A stretch of DNA of 64,000 nt, from assembly GCA_024642065.1 (NCBI GenBank), contig JAHEBW010000045.1, positions 186,001-250,000 on the forward strand, written 5' to 3'. The notes under the pieces are model-generated. The model did no database searches. It was not told the origin of the DNA and saw only the letters and a list, made by a program, of their open reading frames with translations. The DNA comes from Polynucleobacter sp. Lineage in GTDB: Bacteria > Pseudomonadota > Gammaproteobacteria > Burkholderiales > Burkholderiaceae. This document shows positions 29,666 to 38,891 of the stretch, in pieces; the first letter of the stretch is position 1; each line of letters opens with the position of its first letter. A program made the translations under genes and the position numbers.

Positions 29666-29680
29666 GCAAAAGGTGTGCCA
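29666..29680 (-). promoter_or_regulatory. Sigma-54 (-24/-12) promoter of porin-glnK-amtB
   Basis: The minus strand reads TGGCACACCTTTTGC, with the invariant GG and GC separated by exactly ten bases, an excellent match to TGGCACN5TTGC. The start point is predicted near 29655, about 41 bases before the porin ATG. Confidence 0.85.
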
Positions 29681-29773
29681 GTTTCATTTTTACAATTAAA
29701 ACAATGACTTATATTGCTAATTATTTAAGAAGCTGCTCGATTGAAGGTTGCGCACCAAGATAGCTTCACAGAC

Positions 29774-29805
29774 ATGCACCAAAATGAAGCACTGATTTGG
29801 TGCAT
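29774..29805. promoter_or_regulatory. NtrC-like enhancer sites for the sigma-54 promoter
   Basis: A ten-base inverted repeat, ATGCACCAAA (29774-29783) and TTTGGTGCAT (29796-29805), encloses two overlapping NtrC-type sites of the form TGCACC-N5-GGTGCA. These lie at 29775-29791 (left half perfect) and 29788-29804 (right half perfect). They are about 120-150 bases upstream of the predicted start, a normal enhancer distance. A further GCACCA half-site lies at 29752. Binding by NtrC is inference. Confidence 0.7.
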
Positions 29806-29860
29806 GAGAATTTCATAATTTTGGTAAAAAGTAGGTATTAAAGATTTATCTGGAGAAGAT

Positions 29861-30112
29861 ATGAACCCGCAAGACATCATGCAAAAAGTGCAAACCATTG
29901 CCAACGATATGCAGAGCAAAGTAGAAGATGCTATTCGTCAGTCACCAGCTAAAGATTTAGAAAAGAATGTTCGCAGTCTCATGACTCAGGGATTCCAAAA
30001 GATGGATTTGGTCACTCGTGAAGAATTTGATTTACAAACACAAGTTCTTGCAAAGACAAGAGCAAAGTTAGAAGAACTTGAGGCAAAAGTAAGCGCGCTA
30101 GAAAAGAAGTAA
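29861..30112 (+). CDS. ubiK: Ubiquinone biosynthesis accessory factor UbiK (YqiC/BMFP)
   Basis: Helps the aerobic ubiquinone biosynthesis enzymes, probably with UbiJ. The 83-residue protein has the family N-terminus (DIMQKVQTIANDMQSKV), the conserved VTREEFDLQTQVLAKTRAKL segment and a coiled-coil C-terminus. GGAGAAG lies just before the ATG. It is divergent from the porin operon and ends at a strong terminator. Confidence 0.92.
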   Translation: MNPQDIMQKVQTIANDMQSKVEDAIRQSPAKDLEKNVRSLMTQGFQKMDLVTREEFDLQTQVLAKTRAKLEELEAKVSALEKK

Positions 30113-30130
30113 TTCAAATCCAGCTTTGTA

Positions 30131-30160
30131 AAACAGCAGAACCATGTTCTGCTGTTTTTA
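30131..30160. terminator. Bidirectional terminator between ubiK and the MFS gene
   Basis: A perfect twelve-base stem (AAACAGCAGAAC at 30131-30142, loop CAT, GTTCTGCTGTTT at 30146-30157) is followed by TTTA, with A-rich sequence on the left for the opposite direction. It lies between convergent genes. Confidence 0.92.
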
Positions 30161-30161
30161 T

Positions 30162-31418
30162 TTAGAGACCTGCCAAATGATGTTTCAATGGTTTTGGATA
30201 AAACAAAAACCAGAGATAAGAAAAGAATTGAATAAGCAAGAAGATAAAAAACACTTGTTTGAATGCGTCAACTTTTTCAATGCCCAATGAGGCGGCAAGA
30301 TCAATACCCCAACCTATACCCCATTGAAAAATAAACGCCCCTACAAATATCAATAAGTTGTAACTTGTAGCGGCAACACCGGCGTTACGCGATGGAAATG
30401 CAGTGATGACAGTACTTTGCCCCAAGATATGGCCCGTTGCACTCACCGCCAAAATAATCCACAAGATCCAACTCAAAGGTGTACTGAAGTAAATACCTAG
30501 CAACTGGCTAAGCAATCCAACTGCTAGCAACCACTTCACATAATTGAGAGTTTTAAATCCTTTGCTATTGGCTCTAGGCAAAAACCAAGCATTAAAAGCG
30601 TAACCCAATAGCATCATGCCGTTAAATAAAAATAAAACAGTCGCACTTGTTTCAGAGCTGTAACCTAAAACCTCAATCATCCAAGGCCCTAGCCACAAAG
30701 TTTGCAAAGCTAAGAAACCACCGTGGTTAACAATACCGATCGGTAACATTCTTAAAAAGAAAGGATGAATCAGAATATCTTTTAAACCAAATGATTTTTC
30801 TTCATTGATATTTGCTTGCTTAGCAGCTGGCTGATCATCCAGCTTAGGGATGCCCAATCGAATACCGATAAATGCAAGACCTACCAAAATTGCCATGATA
30901 AAAAATGCGCCACGCCATCCGATGTAGGGCAATGCCATTTGAACTGGAATGGTTGTTACCAATGCCCCTGCAGTTCCGAACACCAACATGCCAGAAGCCA
31001 ATTGACTCTGTTGCTCCACTGCGAACCAGCGCCTATAGGCGGTGAATGCTGCCATCAAGCAAGCGGATACGCCGATACCAATAAGTAATCGACCAACAGT
31101 CAGCCCCCACAAACTATCTGCATAAGCAAAAATTGCTGAACCAACTAATGCAATTAATAACAATGCACTCTCAGTTCGTCTTGGGCCAAAATGGTCTAAG
31201 GCCATACCAATTGGAATTTGCATAAGAGCAAATCCAACAAAGTAAGCTGAAGATAAAAGACCTAACTCTGAATGACTAATATTTAAATCAGAGATCAGCT
31301 CGGGCGCTATCACTGCATTGACTGCTCTAAATGCATATGATAAAAAATAGGCAAAAGCAAAAAATAGAAACACACGCCAAGCCAAAGCGCCACGCATAGG
31401 AAGTTGAGTATGAATCAT
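30162..31418 (-). CDS. Major facilitator superfamily transporter
   Basis: Twelve-helix inner-membrane carrier, 418 residues from the ATG at 31418 (AAAGG upstream). An upstream ATG at 31445 would overlap the preceding gene by 20 bases. The loop motif GMALDHFGPRR near residue 75 is the MFS motif A (GxLaDrfGrR). The N-terminal FLSYAFRAVNAVIAPEL is common in organic-anion porters. The substrate cannot be read from the sequence. It follows a lipoprotein gene by seven bases. Confidence 0.9.
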   Translation of the reverse strand: MIHTQLPMRGALAWRVFLFFAFAYFLSYAFRAVNAVIAPELISDLNISHSELGLLSSAYFVGFALMQIPIGMALDHFGPRRTESALLLIALVGSAIFAYADSLWGLTVGRLLIGIGVSACLMAAFTAYRRWFAVEQQSQLASGMLVFGTAGALVTTIPVQMALPYIGWRGAFFIMAILVGLAFIGIRLGIPKLDDQPAAKQANINEEKSFGLKDILIHPFFLRMLPIGIVNHGGFLALQTLWLGPWMIEVLGYSSETSATVLFLFNGMMLLGYAFNAWFLPRANSKGFKTLNYVKWLLAVGLLSQLLGIYFSTPLSWILWIILAVSATGHILGQSTVITAFPSRNAGVAATSYNLLIFVGAFIFQWGIGWGIDLAASLGIEKVDAFKQVFFIFLLIQFFSYLWFLFYPKPLKHHLAGL

Positions 31419-31425
31419 GTGGCCT

Positions 31426-32031
31426 TTAGTAGGGCTTAAACCCACTCAGAAACATACTATGCTCATCTGAGCTTAAAGTTTTTTCTAAGTCTTGATTAGA
31501 TGTCAGTGTTTGCAAAATAGTTTGTTGATAAATTAAAACTTGACCATCAGGAAAGACTCTTTGCACAAGTCGAGTTCGCATCAATCGGCGCTGACCATCT
31601 GGACCCAAACCATCAACGATCCATTCTTTAGCTGGCAATTTTTCTGATGCCTGACCAGAAGTATTGATTGTGATTGGATTATGAGGCGTAGGTTGACTAG
31701 CCTTTAAATTACTCAAAGTGCCTGCTTGAATGAATTCAAGTAATTGAGACATGCTTGCCGACGATCTTAATTCCTTTGGAACCTGAATCACTCCAACAGC
31801 GTACAAGCCATCTTTTACCTTAATGGCTTCCATGGTCATTGTTAATTTTTGTTGCTGAAATAACATCGCCTTTTCAGCACGGCTTGGCTTTCCAGGATAA
31901 AGAGCCTCATACATCAAGTCATCAGATCGAACTGTGCGCCAATCAAATGTGGGCGTACAAGCAGAAAGCACGAACAGAAGACATAAAAATGAAAAGAGGC
32001 GGTTTATCAACATAAAAGAATTATTTTGCAT
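31426..32031 (-). CDS. Predicted lipoprotein of unknown function
   Basis: The 201-residue protein has a hydrophobic leader and a lipobox ending in LSACTP near residue 25, so it is probably anchored to a membrane on the periplasmic side. No motif I recognise follows. The segment FDWRTVRSDDLMYEALYPGKPSRAE looks like a small conserved domain. It precedes the MFS gene and is divergent from the TlpA-like gene with 11 bases between the starts. A second in-frame ATG six codons in is possible. Confidence 0.75.
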   Translation of the reverse strand: MQNNSFMLINRLFSFLCLLFVLSACTPTFDWRTVRSDDLMYEALYPGKPSRAEKAMLFQQQKLTMTMEAIKVKDGLYAVGVIQVPKELRSSASMSQLLEFIQAGTLSNLKASQPTPHNPITINTSGQASEKLPAKEWIVDGLGPDGQRRLMRTRLVQRVFPDGQVLIYQQTILQTLTSNQDLEKTLSSDEHSMFLSGFKPY

Positions 32032-32042
32032 AAAATAGGATT

Positions 32043-32573
32043 ATGCCTACTCAATCTATTTTTCGTTTATTTATTCGCGCTAGATGCTTGTCATTGTTAA
32101 GCGCATTTGTGTTCATCCTCGGTCTCGCTGCTTGCTCTTCAGATACACAGCAATCCATGCCTAACTTTAAAGTATCAGAAATATCAGGCAAACAACTGAC
32201 ACAAGATGATTTTAAAAATAAGGTCGTTATCTTCAATTTTTGGGCAACCAGCTGCACTACATGCGTGAAAGAAATGCCTCAGCTAGTAGAGACCTATCAA
32301 AAGTATAAAACCGAAGGTCTTGAATTAGCAGCTGTTGCTATGGCCTATGACCCACCGATGTATGTGGTGAACTTCGCAGAAACCAGAAAGCTTCCATTTA
32401 AGGTTGTTTTAGATTCTGACGGAAGTGTTGCCAAAGCTTTTGGAAAGATTCAGTTAACGCCAACAACTATCGTTGTTAATAAAAAAGGCAAGATTATTAA
32501 GCGCTATGTTGGCGAACCAGACTGGTCTGAATTTCACCAGCTCATTGAAAAGTCTTTAGCTGAAAAAGCCTAA
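32043..32573 (+). CDS. TlpA-like thiol-disulfide oxidoreductase lipoprotein
   Basis: Periplasmic thioredoxin-fold protein of 176 residues with a lipobox (LGLAACSS) near residue 31 and the redox site CTTC in FWATSCTTCVKEMP near residue 75. Members reduce or oxidise thiols of exported proteins such as cytochromes; the target is not known here. The 3' end, including the stop, forms the left part of the terminator shared with the convergent lipA. Confidence 0.9.
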   Translation: MPTQSIFRLFIRARCLSLLSAFVFILGLAACSSDTQQSMPNFKVSEISGKQLTQDDFKNKVVIFNFWATSCTTCVKEMPQLVETYQKYKTEGLELAAVAMAYDPPMYVVNFAETRKLPFKVVLDSDGSVAKAFGKIQLTPTTIVVNKKGKIIKRYVGEPDWSEFHQLIEKSLAEKA

Positions 32574-32584
32574 AGACTTTTGAG
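32548..32584. terminator. Terminator overlapping the 3' end of the TlpA-like gene
   Basis: A perfect twelve-base stem: AAAAGTCTTTAG (32548-32559), a ten-base loop, and CTAAAGACTTTT (32570-32581). The tlpA stop codon is inside the right arm. Flanking A and T runs allow use in both directions, between tlpA and the convergent lipA. Confidence 0.8.
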
Positions 32585-32586
32585 GA

Positions 32587-33540
32587 TTAAACTGCGCCAG
32601 CCTTTTCTGCTTGCTGGTCAGCATGGTAACTAGATCGCACCATTGCACCAACTGCAGCATGAGTAAAGCCCATTGCATAGGCCTCTTTTTCAAACATGGC
32701 AAATGTGTCCGGGTGAACATAACGACGCACTGGCAAATGATGTCCTGATGGCGCTAAATATTGGCCAATGGTCAACATATCAATGTTGTGCTCACGCATA
32801 TCGCGCATGACTTCAAGAATTTCCTCATCCGTCTCACCCAAGCCCACCATCAAGCCACTCTTGGTGGCAACTTTTGGATACAAGGCTTTAAAGTCTTTAA
32901 GTAACTTTAATGAGTGCATATAGTCAGAGCCTGGTCTTGCTTCTTTATATAAGCGAGGTACAGTTTCTAGATTGTGATTCATAACATGAGGTAGGCCATT
33001 AGCAAAAATATCTAAAGCCTTTTCAAGACGACCACGGAAATCAGGAACCAAAACCTCAATACTGGTGTTCGGTGACAAATCTTTTGTTTTAGTAATGCAA
33101 TCAACAAAATGTTGAGCGCCACCATCACGTAAATCATCACGATCAACACTGGTGATCACGACATAAGACAACTTCAAAGCAGCAATTGTTTTAGCCAAAT
33201 TAAGTGGCTCATCCACATCTAGAGGATCAGGGCGGCCGTGTCCAACATCACAAAATGGACAGCGACGAGTACATTTATCACCCATGATCATGAATGTTGC
33301 GGTACCTTTGCCAAAACATTCTCCGATGTTAGGGCAGCTAGCTTCTTCACAAACTGTAACCAGTTGGTTTTCTCTTAGGATTTTTTTAATCTCATGAAAG
33401 CGAGAATTGCCGGAAGCCGCCTTGACTCGAATCCACTCAGGCTTTTTAAGCACCTGCTCGATAGGAACAATTTTGATAGGAATGCGAGATGTCTTATCAG
33501 CTGATTTTTGTTTTTGATTTGGATCGTAGGTCTTGGTCAT
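32587..33540 (-). CDS. lipA: Lipoyl synthase
   Basis: Radical-SAM enzyme inserting two sulfurs into octanoyl chains on lipoyl-dependent enzymes. The 317-residue protein has the auxiliary cluster motif [12 protein letters not shown] near residue 60 and the radical-SAM motif CTRRCPFC near residue 91, with the C-terminal VRSSYHADQ. It overlaps lipB by four bases. Confidence 0.98.
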   Translation of the reverse strand: MTKTYDPNQKQKSADKTSRIPIKIVPIEQVLKKPEWIRVKAASGNSRFHEIKKILRENQLVTVCEEASCPNIGECFGKGTATFMIMGDKCTRRCPFCDVGHGRPDPLDVDEPLNLAKTIAALKLSYVVITSVDRDDLRDGGAQHFVDCITKTKDLSPNTSIEVLVPDFRGRLEKALDIFANGLPHVMNHNLETVPRLYKEARPGSDYMHSLKLLKDFKALYPKVATKSGLMVGLGETDEEILEVMRDMREHNIDMLTIGQYLAPSGHHLPVRRYVHPDTFAMFEKEAYAMGFTHAAVGAMVRSSYHADQQAEKAGAV

Positions 33541-34187
33541 GACCGCACCTCTAGTTGTTTTGATAATTGGCTCAATAGGTATTTAGCCACAATATCGATA
33601 TTGTCGCTCACTCCAAGGGAGCGCAGGTCAATTGTCTTTAAACCCGCATAACCACAAGGGTTGATGGCCTCAAATGGCGCTAAATCCATATGCACATTGA
33701 GCGCGAGACCATGATAACAACATTGCTTGGTCACTTTAAGCCCTAATGCTGCGATTTTGGCCCCAATATTATTGGATGAAATTTTGTCCTGTGGGGCTAA
33801 ATAGATTCCAGGGGCCCCCGTATGGCGCTCACCTTGAATACCCAAATCTGCCAAGGTATCAATAATGGATTGCTCAATTCGATGCACCAAGTCACGAACA
33901 AATAAATGGCGACGTCTTAAATCTAACAACAAATAAATAACTAACTGACCAGGGCCGTGATAAGTAATTTGCCCACCCCTATCAATCGGTATGAGCGGAA
34001 TTTCAGAATTGGCTTGAAGTAAGTGTGCAGGATCTCCTGCCTGACCCAATGTATATACCGAAGGATGTTCTAGAACCCAAATCTCATCCGGGGTATTTGC
34101 GTCGCGCTGCGCCGTAAATTGCTTCATCGCCTCATAAGTTGGCAAATATTCTTGACGCCCCAAGTGACGAATAACCATATCCATCAT
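33537..34187 (-). CDS. lipB: Octanoyl-[acyl-carrier-protein]:protein N-octanoyltransferase
   Basis: Moves octanoate from ACP to lipoyl domains, the step before LipA. The 216-residue protein has [13 protein letters not shown]-like [19 protein letters not shown] near residue 70, the ATP-free lipoyltransferase signature GAPGIYL, and the Lys/Cys region [20 protein letters not shown]. It lies directly after the DUF493 gene. Confidence 0.97.
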   Translation of the reverse strand: MMDMVIRHLGRQEYLPTYEAMKQFTAQRDANTPDEIWVLEHPSVYTLGQAGDPAHLLQANSEIPLIPIDRGGQITYHGPGQLVIYLLLDLRRRHLFVRDLVHRIEQSIIDTLADLGIQGERHTGAPGIYLAPQDKISSNNIGAKIAALGLKVTKQCCYHGLALNVHMDLAPFEAINPCGYAGLKTIDLRSLGVSDNIDIVAKYLLSQLSKQLEVRS

Positions 34188-34493
34188 TTATAGAACAACG
34201 CTCACCATGGGATGTGTTGATAGTGTTCGATACAACTCATCTAACTGTTCGCGACTTGTTACTCTGACTGTTACGGTTAGCCCCAAATAATTTCCATTTT
34301 TTGATGGGCGACGTTCAATTGTTTGCACATTGAAGTTGGGATCAAAATTCAATACAACACGCTCAATAGCTGATTGATAACCTTCAACTGCCTTACCCAT
34401 TACTTTGATAGGAAAATCACATGGGTACTTGATCAAGGACTCTTCTGGAGGAATATCCACATTAAGCTCCTTGGGTTGGATCTGGCTGACCAT
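34188..34493 (-). CDS. YbeD/DUF493 family protein
   Basis: The 101-residue protein has the family's YPCDFPIKVMGKA strand, SKNGNYLGLTVTVRVTSREQLDELYRTL and a VLYxL-like C-terminus (MVSVVL). DUF493 proteins (YbeD) adopt an ACT-like fold and regularly precede lipB, which implies a link to lipoate metabolism or its control. The first 32 bases overlap the upstream hydrolase gene. Confidence 0.9.
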   Translation of the reverse strand: MVSQIQPKELNVDIPPEESLIKYPCDFPIKVMGKAVEGYQSAIERVVLNFDPNFNVQTIERRPSKNGNYLGLTVTVRVTSREQLDELYRTLSTHPMVSVVL

Positions 34494-35181
34494 GCCATGC
34501 TCTTAAAATTAAATCGCGAATGCAATGCAATTTGCGATGAAAGAAATGGTCTGCTCCTGGAATGACTTGAACAGTTAATTCTTGTGGTCGAGCCCAATCA
34601 ATCACACTGCTAAGCGGTATAACATCGTCCACTTCACCATGAATCACAATCGTATCCTTGGGCACGGGGGCTACTTCCCATTTTGAAGTAGCGCTACCAA
34701 CCATAATCAATCGCTCTGGTGGCGACCCAATTTCTTCTAAATGTTTAACAACGTAGCTGCTGACATAACTACCAAAAGAAAATCCTGCCATTGCTAAAGG
34801 AAGCACGCCAACCAATGCCGGCCAAGCGTGGCCTTCTAGCTCAGCAATACCTTGCCAACTAAACGAATCACGCATCCATGCAATGACTGCAATTAAATCT
34901 TCAGCCTCGCCTTTACCATCATCGTGCGTTCCTTCACTACTACCAACGCCCCTAAAATTGGGTCGCAAGGTTACATAACCTAATTGCGCAAATGTTCGTG
35001 CCAAAGTTTGCGCCACCTTGTTGTCCATTGTTCCGCCCAACAAAGGATGCGGATGAGCAACTAATGCAATCCCTCTTGGGCGATAGCTATGAGGGTGATG
35101 CTTAATTTCATCAGGCAAATCGAGGGATGCCTCGATTAGACCTGCAGGACCCTGAAAATGTATCTTGATTGTGCGACTCAC
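34462..35181 (-). CDS. Alpha/beta hydrolase
   Basis: The 239-residue protein has the early HPHPLLGGTMDNKV segment and NFRGVGSSEG, typical of YcjY-like prokaryotic dienelactone-type hydrolases. The nucleophile elbow is GFSFG near residue 133, the acid is in IHGEVDDVIPL, and the catalytic histidine is in GADHFFHRKL. The substrate is unknown. It abuts the ferredoxin gene upstream and overlaps DUF493 downstream. Confidence 0.88.
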   Translation of the reverse strand: MSRTIKIHFQGPAGLIEASLDLPDEIKHHPHSYRPRGIALVAHPHPLLGGTMDNKVAQTLARTFAQLGYVTLRPNFRGVGSSEGTHDDGKGEAEDLIAVIAWMRDSFSWQGIAELEGHAWPALVGVLPLAMAGFSFGSYVSSYVVKHLEEIGSPPERLIMVGSATSKWEVAPVPKDTIVIHGEVDDVIPLSSVIDWARPQELTVQVIPGADHFFHRKLHCIRDLILRAWHGQPDPTQGA

Positions 35182-35493
35182 TTATTCAATCCTCAATCGA
35201 TCAACAATTTGACCTTTGATGAAATGCTCATTAATGATTTCATCCATGTCACTTTGATCAACGGCTGTGTACCAAATACCCTCTGGATAAACGACCATAG
35301 CAGGACCATGCGCACAACGATCTAAACAACCTGCTTTATTGATTCTGACTTTACCCGCACCAGACAAGCCTAGTTCTTTACAACGAATTTTCGTGTATTC
35401 AAACAATTGATTGGCGCCATGCTGGGCGCAACAGTCATCACCGTTTTCACGCTGATTTAAACAAAAGAATAGGTGGTATTTAAAGTAGCTCAT
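35182..35493 (-). CDS. Thioredoxin-fold [2Fe-2S] ferredoxin
   Basis: The 103-residue protein from the ATG at 35493 begins MSYFKYHLFFCLNQRENGDDCC and has the second cysteine pair in INKAGCLDRCAHGPAMVVYPEG. This spacing is that of the NuoE-like/Shethna-type [2Fe-2S] ferredoxins. A longer frame to 35577 would overlap the VanZ-like gene. Its redox partner is unknown. Confidence 0.88.
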   Translation of the reverse strand: MSYFKYHLFFCLNQRENGDDCCAQHGANQLFEYTKIRCKELGLSGAGKVRINKAGCLDRCAHGPAMVVYPEGIWYTAVDQSDMDEIINEHFIKGQIVDRLRIE

Positions 35494-35501
35494 AAGCAAA
35501 A

Positions 35502-36590
35502 TTATATAGAGGAAGAGCGCATTAGACGCTTGAGTAAAGATAAGGATGCCCCAATTGGCCAAATCCAAGCAAGCCAAGCCATCAAATGATTAAAGTGGAT
35601 TAATCGACCTTGTCGCCATTCTTGAATGGTGAGGATGTAATAAGGATTTTTTGGAAAGAAATTCACCAATAAGATCATCCCCGCCAAACTTAACAAAGCC
35701 ACCAAATATAACCACCTGTTTTTTAGTTGCAAAACGGCGATCAAAATCAGAGTGGCAAAAATCATTCCCCATAAAGCAGCGGGTGTTAACCACAAGAAAC
35801 TCTTATCAACCCCAAACTGCATACCAGAGAAAAGCGCCTTTAAAACAATGGTGGCAACCAGCAAAGTTAACAGTAGTCGCGCCCTAGGGGCACCTAATCG
35901 CATGGTGATGGCAAGACATGAGCCAGCAGCCAACCAAGCCACCATCGTTGTGGCAATCTCTAAGGCTGCAAAATTAAATGTATCTTTCCAAATAGCTTGG
36001 TTAGCCCATACACCACCCCAGTCACCCATAGCCAACCATGCAGTTTGAGGATAAATTTGAGCAAACGGAAATGCCATCATCAGAATAATCCCGCTGGTGT
36101 GTAAACCAAACCACTCAATACGTCGATGTTGGAATGCACTGCCGGATAACCATCTTGGATCCAGTGGCATAGCTAATAACGCACCAATAGTTGCGCCACC
36201 CATATTTGCCCACCAATCAACATTGCTTGGAATCCGGGTTGATAACCAAGTCTGCAAAGATTCCAATGAGCCAGATACCAAGCCGCCTAGCAATAAAGCG
36301 AATAAAAGAGCTTTATAAGCTTTCAAACGTGGATAAACAGCAAATACAGTTAAGAAACCTAAAGGCAAATAACCCAAAATATTAGTAAATACATCAAATG
36401 AGGTGATGTATCTAGGGATGGGTGCATTGATCCAATCAAATATTCCAGCCCCAACCGCAACATTAAAGTTAAATGGATAAATACTGGCGTAGATAATCAA
36501 CAACACATAGGCAAAAGCCGCTATGCGGGCAGTTGGCATGGGTAAATCTGGCCAAGATAAGCGCTGAGGACGTTGAAAATTGTCTGACAT
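35502..36590 (-). CDS. VanZ-like family membrane protein
   Basis: The 362-residue protein has about ten hydrophobic helices. The VanZ-type part is the first 130 residues, with YASIYPFNFN, FDVFTNILGYLPLGFL and the ending SLQTWLSTRIPSNVDWWANMGGATIGALL. VanZ proteins have been tied to lipoglycopeptide resistance in Gram-positives, but their role in Betaproteobacteria is unknown. I chose the ATG at 36590; a GTG two codons upstream is also open. Divergent from birA. Confidence 0.88.
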   Translation of the reverse strand: MSDNFQRPQRLSWPDLPMPTARIAAFAYVLLIIYASIYPFNFNVAVGAGIFDWINAPIPRYITSFDVFTNILGYLPLGFLTVFAVYPRLKAYKALLFALLLGGLVSGSLESLQTWLSTRIPSNVDWWANMGGATIGALLAMPLDPRWLSGSAFQHRRIEWFGLHTSGIILMMAFPFAQIYPQTAWLAMGDWGGVWANQAIWKDTFNFAALEIATTMVAWLAAGSCLAITMRLGAPRARLLLTLLVATIVLKALFSGMQFGVDKSFLWLTPAALWGMIFATLILIAVLQLKNRWLYLVALLSLAGMILLVNFFPKNPYYILTIQEWRQGRLIHFNHLMAWLAWIWPIGASLSLLKRLMRSSSI

Positions 36591-36610
36591 ATGCACATAG
36601 TACCTACAAT

Positions 36611-37399
36611 ATGAATATGGCTATAAATTGGATACTTGAGCGCGTAGAAGAAAGCACCTCCACTAATGAAGACTTGATGTCTCGTTGGAGGGCTGGATTG
36701 CTATGGGAGCCTGTTGCAAGAATGGCACTTAAGCAAACTTCTGGCAGGGGCAGAATGGGAAGAGCCTGGGTCAGCGGCCCTGATACAGCACTTACTTTCT
36801 CAGTAGCCTATCCATTTAAAAAAGGTATTCAAGATTTATCTGGCTTAAGTCTTGCCTGTGGCTTGGCTGTGGTTAAAGGAATTGCATCAGCCACAAACAC
36901 CAGCAAAGAAGATCTTCAAAAGATGGGCTTAGGTTTAAAGTGGCCTAACGACATTTTATTGAATCAAAAGAAATTAGCTGGCATGCTTATTGAAGGTGGC
37001 CGGTTGAAAACTGAAGAGCCGACCTGGTTAATTATCGGCATTGGTATCAACCTTAATAGCAATTCAAATATCTCTGCTCAGATTGGTAGAGAAATTGCCG
37101 GCGTTAACGACCTGGCCATCTCAACACCCATCAATGCTGACTTATTGTGGCTAGAACTTCTGAAAGAATTAGGTGCCGTCATTGTGGATTTTGAAAATTC
37201 TTCATTTAAGAAGTTTCAAACTGAATGGAATGACTGGGATGTGTATAAAAACAAAATGTGTCAAATCCACCAACAAGATAAGTTAGAGTTGGAAGGCACC
37301 GCAAAAGGTGTTGATGAAAATGGCTGCCTGTTGATTGAAAGTTCAGGCACTTTAAAGAAAATTATTAGCGGTGATGTTTCCTTAAGAATAGCTGAATGA
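36611..37399 (+). CDS. birA: Biotin-[acetyl-CoA-carboxylase] ligase
   Basis: Attaches biotin to the carboxyl carrier protein. The 262-residue protein lacks the N-terminal helix-turn-helix of E. coli BirA, so it is probably not a repressor. The biotin loop is GRGRMGRAW near residue 46, and LKWPNDILLNQKKLAGMLIEG is the catalytic segment. I chose the ATG at 36611; another lies two codons on. Overlaps coaX by four bases. Confidence 0.93.
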   Translation: MNMAINWILERVEESTSTNEDLMSRWRAGLLWEPVARMALKQTSGRGRMGRAWVSGPDTALTFSVAYPFKKGIQDLSGLSLACGLAVVKGIASATNTSKEDLQKMGLGLKWPNDILLNQKKLAGMLIEGGRLKTEEPTWLIIGIGINLNSNSNISAQIGREIAGVNDLAISTPINADLLWLELLKELGAVIVDFENSSFKKFQTEWNDWDVYKNKMCQIHQQDKLELEGTAKGVDENGCLLIESSGTLKKIISGDVSLRIAE

Positions 37400-38187
37400 G
37401 CACCTTATTAATTGATCTAGGCAACACAAGACTTAAATGGGCTTTAGCCCAAAGTGACGCCACTCCCTTATCTCAAGATTTTGATCACCAAGGCTCTTTG
37501 CCAAAAGAAGCGGTGCTTTCAATCGTGGATCTTTGCATTGATAAGGCATGGGCAATCGAGCACATTGTTTGTTCTAGCGTTATCTCCAAAGAAATAACTT
37601 CTGATATTCAATGCGCATTTGAAAAAGGCTTTCCTAAGGCAAGCTGGCATCAGATCAATGGCGCCACTCTGCTTGATCAAGTTTCAACCAGTTACACAGA
37701 TGCGACACAACTCGGTAGCGATCGTAGAGCAATGATTATTGGGGCTCAAGCGCTACACCCTAAGAAGAACCTACTCATTGTGGGCCTAGGAACAGCAAGT
37801 ACCATTGACTTATTGACGGCAAAATCACATCATCACGGCGGCTGGATCCTGCCAGGCTTTTCTCTAATGAAAGAGGCTCTTGCGAGCGGCACAGACAGAC
37901 TTCCTAATGGAGAGCTCAACCCAAATAGTCATTTGTCATTAAGTATTGGGCTGGACACTCTTGCCGCCATTAATCAAGGTGTACTTGCAAGTCAAATAGG
38001 CGCTATTGAAATGGCCAAAAAATATGCTGCTAAAGAAGGTATTCCATTAGATTTAATCATTGTGGATGGCGGCAATGCCACTCAATTAATCCAAGATCAT
38101 TACAACAATGATTTGCCAATTAAACAGGAAGCCAATTTAGTCCTGAAGGGCTTGCTTGCTTGGCAACAAAGTATGATTAATCAATGA
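37396..38187 (+). CDS. coaX: Type III pantothenate kinase
   Basis: First step of CoA synthesis, phosphorylating pantothenate. The 263-residue protein has the ASKHA phosphate-binding motif DLGNTRLKWA at the N-terminus, TQLGSDRRAMIIGA, the GLGTASTIDLL adenosine region and IVDGGNATQL. birA-coaX is a common betaproteobacterial pair. The start overlaps birA in an ATGA arrangement. Confidence 0.96.
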   Translation: MSTLLIDLGNTRLKWALAQSDATPLSQDFDHQGSLPKEAVLSIVDLCIDKAWAIEHIVCSSVISKEITSDIQCAFEKGFPKASWHQINGATLLDQVSTSYTDATQLGSDRRAMIIGAQALHPKKNLLIVGLGTASTIDLLTAKSHHHGGWILPGFSLMKEALASGTDRLPNGELNPNSHLSLSIGLDTLAAINQGVLASQIGAIEMAKKYAAKEGIPLDLIIVDGGNATQLIQDHYNNDLPIKQEANLVLKGLLAWQQSMINQ

Positions 38188-38393
38188 ATAAAAAATTAAA
38201 CTTCTTTTTATCAGTTTTAATTATTTTGGGGACTGTATTGAGTCTGCTCATCGTAGCGCTGCCATCTAATACTCAGCAAATGATCAACTCTTGGTTTGAG
38301 AATAAAGAGGCGGCAACAGGCGCCCCCATTAAACAATCGCCCGAATTAAAAACAACAGGTCCTGCGACCTCAGGCTCTAATTTTTCTCAATAA
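38184..38393 (+). CDS. Small single-helix membrane protein, unknown
   Basis: A 69-residue protein starting in an ATGA overlap with coaX. It has one membrane helix (about 6-27), then a polar tail rich in Thr, Gly, Ser and Pro. No family is recognised. The overlap with coaX and clear topology argue that it is real. Its last 24 bases overlap the convergent rfaE2. Confidence 0.6.
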   Translation: MNKKLNFFLSVLIILGTVLSLLIVALPSNTQQMINSWFENKEAATGAPIKQSPELKTTGPATSGSNFSQ

Positions 38394-38873
38394 GGCAGTT
38401 GTTGAGCGATCGTGTAAGAAAGGTATTGCATAAGCTTTGCCTCCCCATGTCTTCACTAAAGCAGTTTCAGCCAAAGTATCAATTTCATAGTCGCCGCCTT
38501 TGACATAAATGTCAGGCTTGATTTGGGCAATCAACTCTACTGGCGTTTTTTCAGAAAAAAGCACGACAAGATCAACGGACTCCAAAGAAGCCAACAAGGC
38601 CAGGCGATCTGCTTCTGCGTTAAGCGGGCGATCATCCCCCTTACCCAACATGCGAACTGAGGCATCAGCATTAACACCCACAACCATGCTTGCACCCAAG
38701 CTTCTTGCTTGCGCAAGATAACTCACATGACCACGATGAAGAATGTCAAAAACCCCATTTGTAAATACAACGGGCTTAGGTAATTGACTTAATTTCTCTT
38801 GCAAATTTTGAGCGGTACAAATTTTTTGCTCAAAGTTTGGTGGCGGTAATTTTGATAGATCTGCTGGTCTCAT
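38370..38873 (-). CDS. rfaE2: D-glycero-beta-D-manno-heptose 1-phosphate adenylyltransferase
   Basis: Makes ADP-heptose precursor for lipopolysaccharide core. The 167-residue protein is the stand-alone cytidylyltransferase-like half of HldE, with FTNGVFDILHRGHVSYL (HxGH) near residue 38 and VKGGDYEID. The kinase half, rfaE1, is not in the window. It lies 18 bases after the photolyase gene on the same strand, so it may share some readthrough from the light-response unit. Confidence 0.93.
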   Translation of the reverse strand: MRPADLSKLPPPNFEQKICTAQNLQEKLSQLPKPVVFTNGVFDILHRGHVSYLAQARSLGASMVVGVNADASVRMLGKGDDRPLNAEADRLALLASLESVDLVVLFSEKTPVELIAQIKPDIYVKGGDYEIDTLAETALVKTWGGKAYAIPFLHDRSTTALLRKIRA

Positions 38874-38891
38874 AAATGAGATATTAACCGA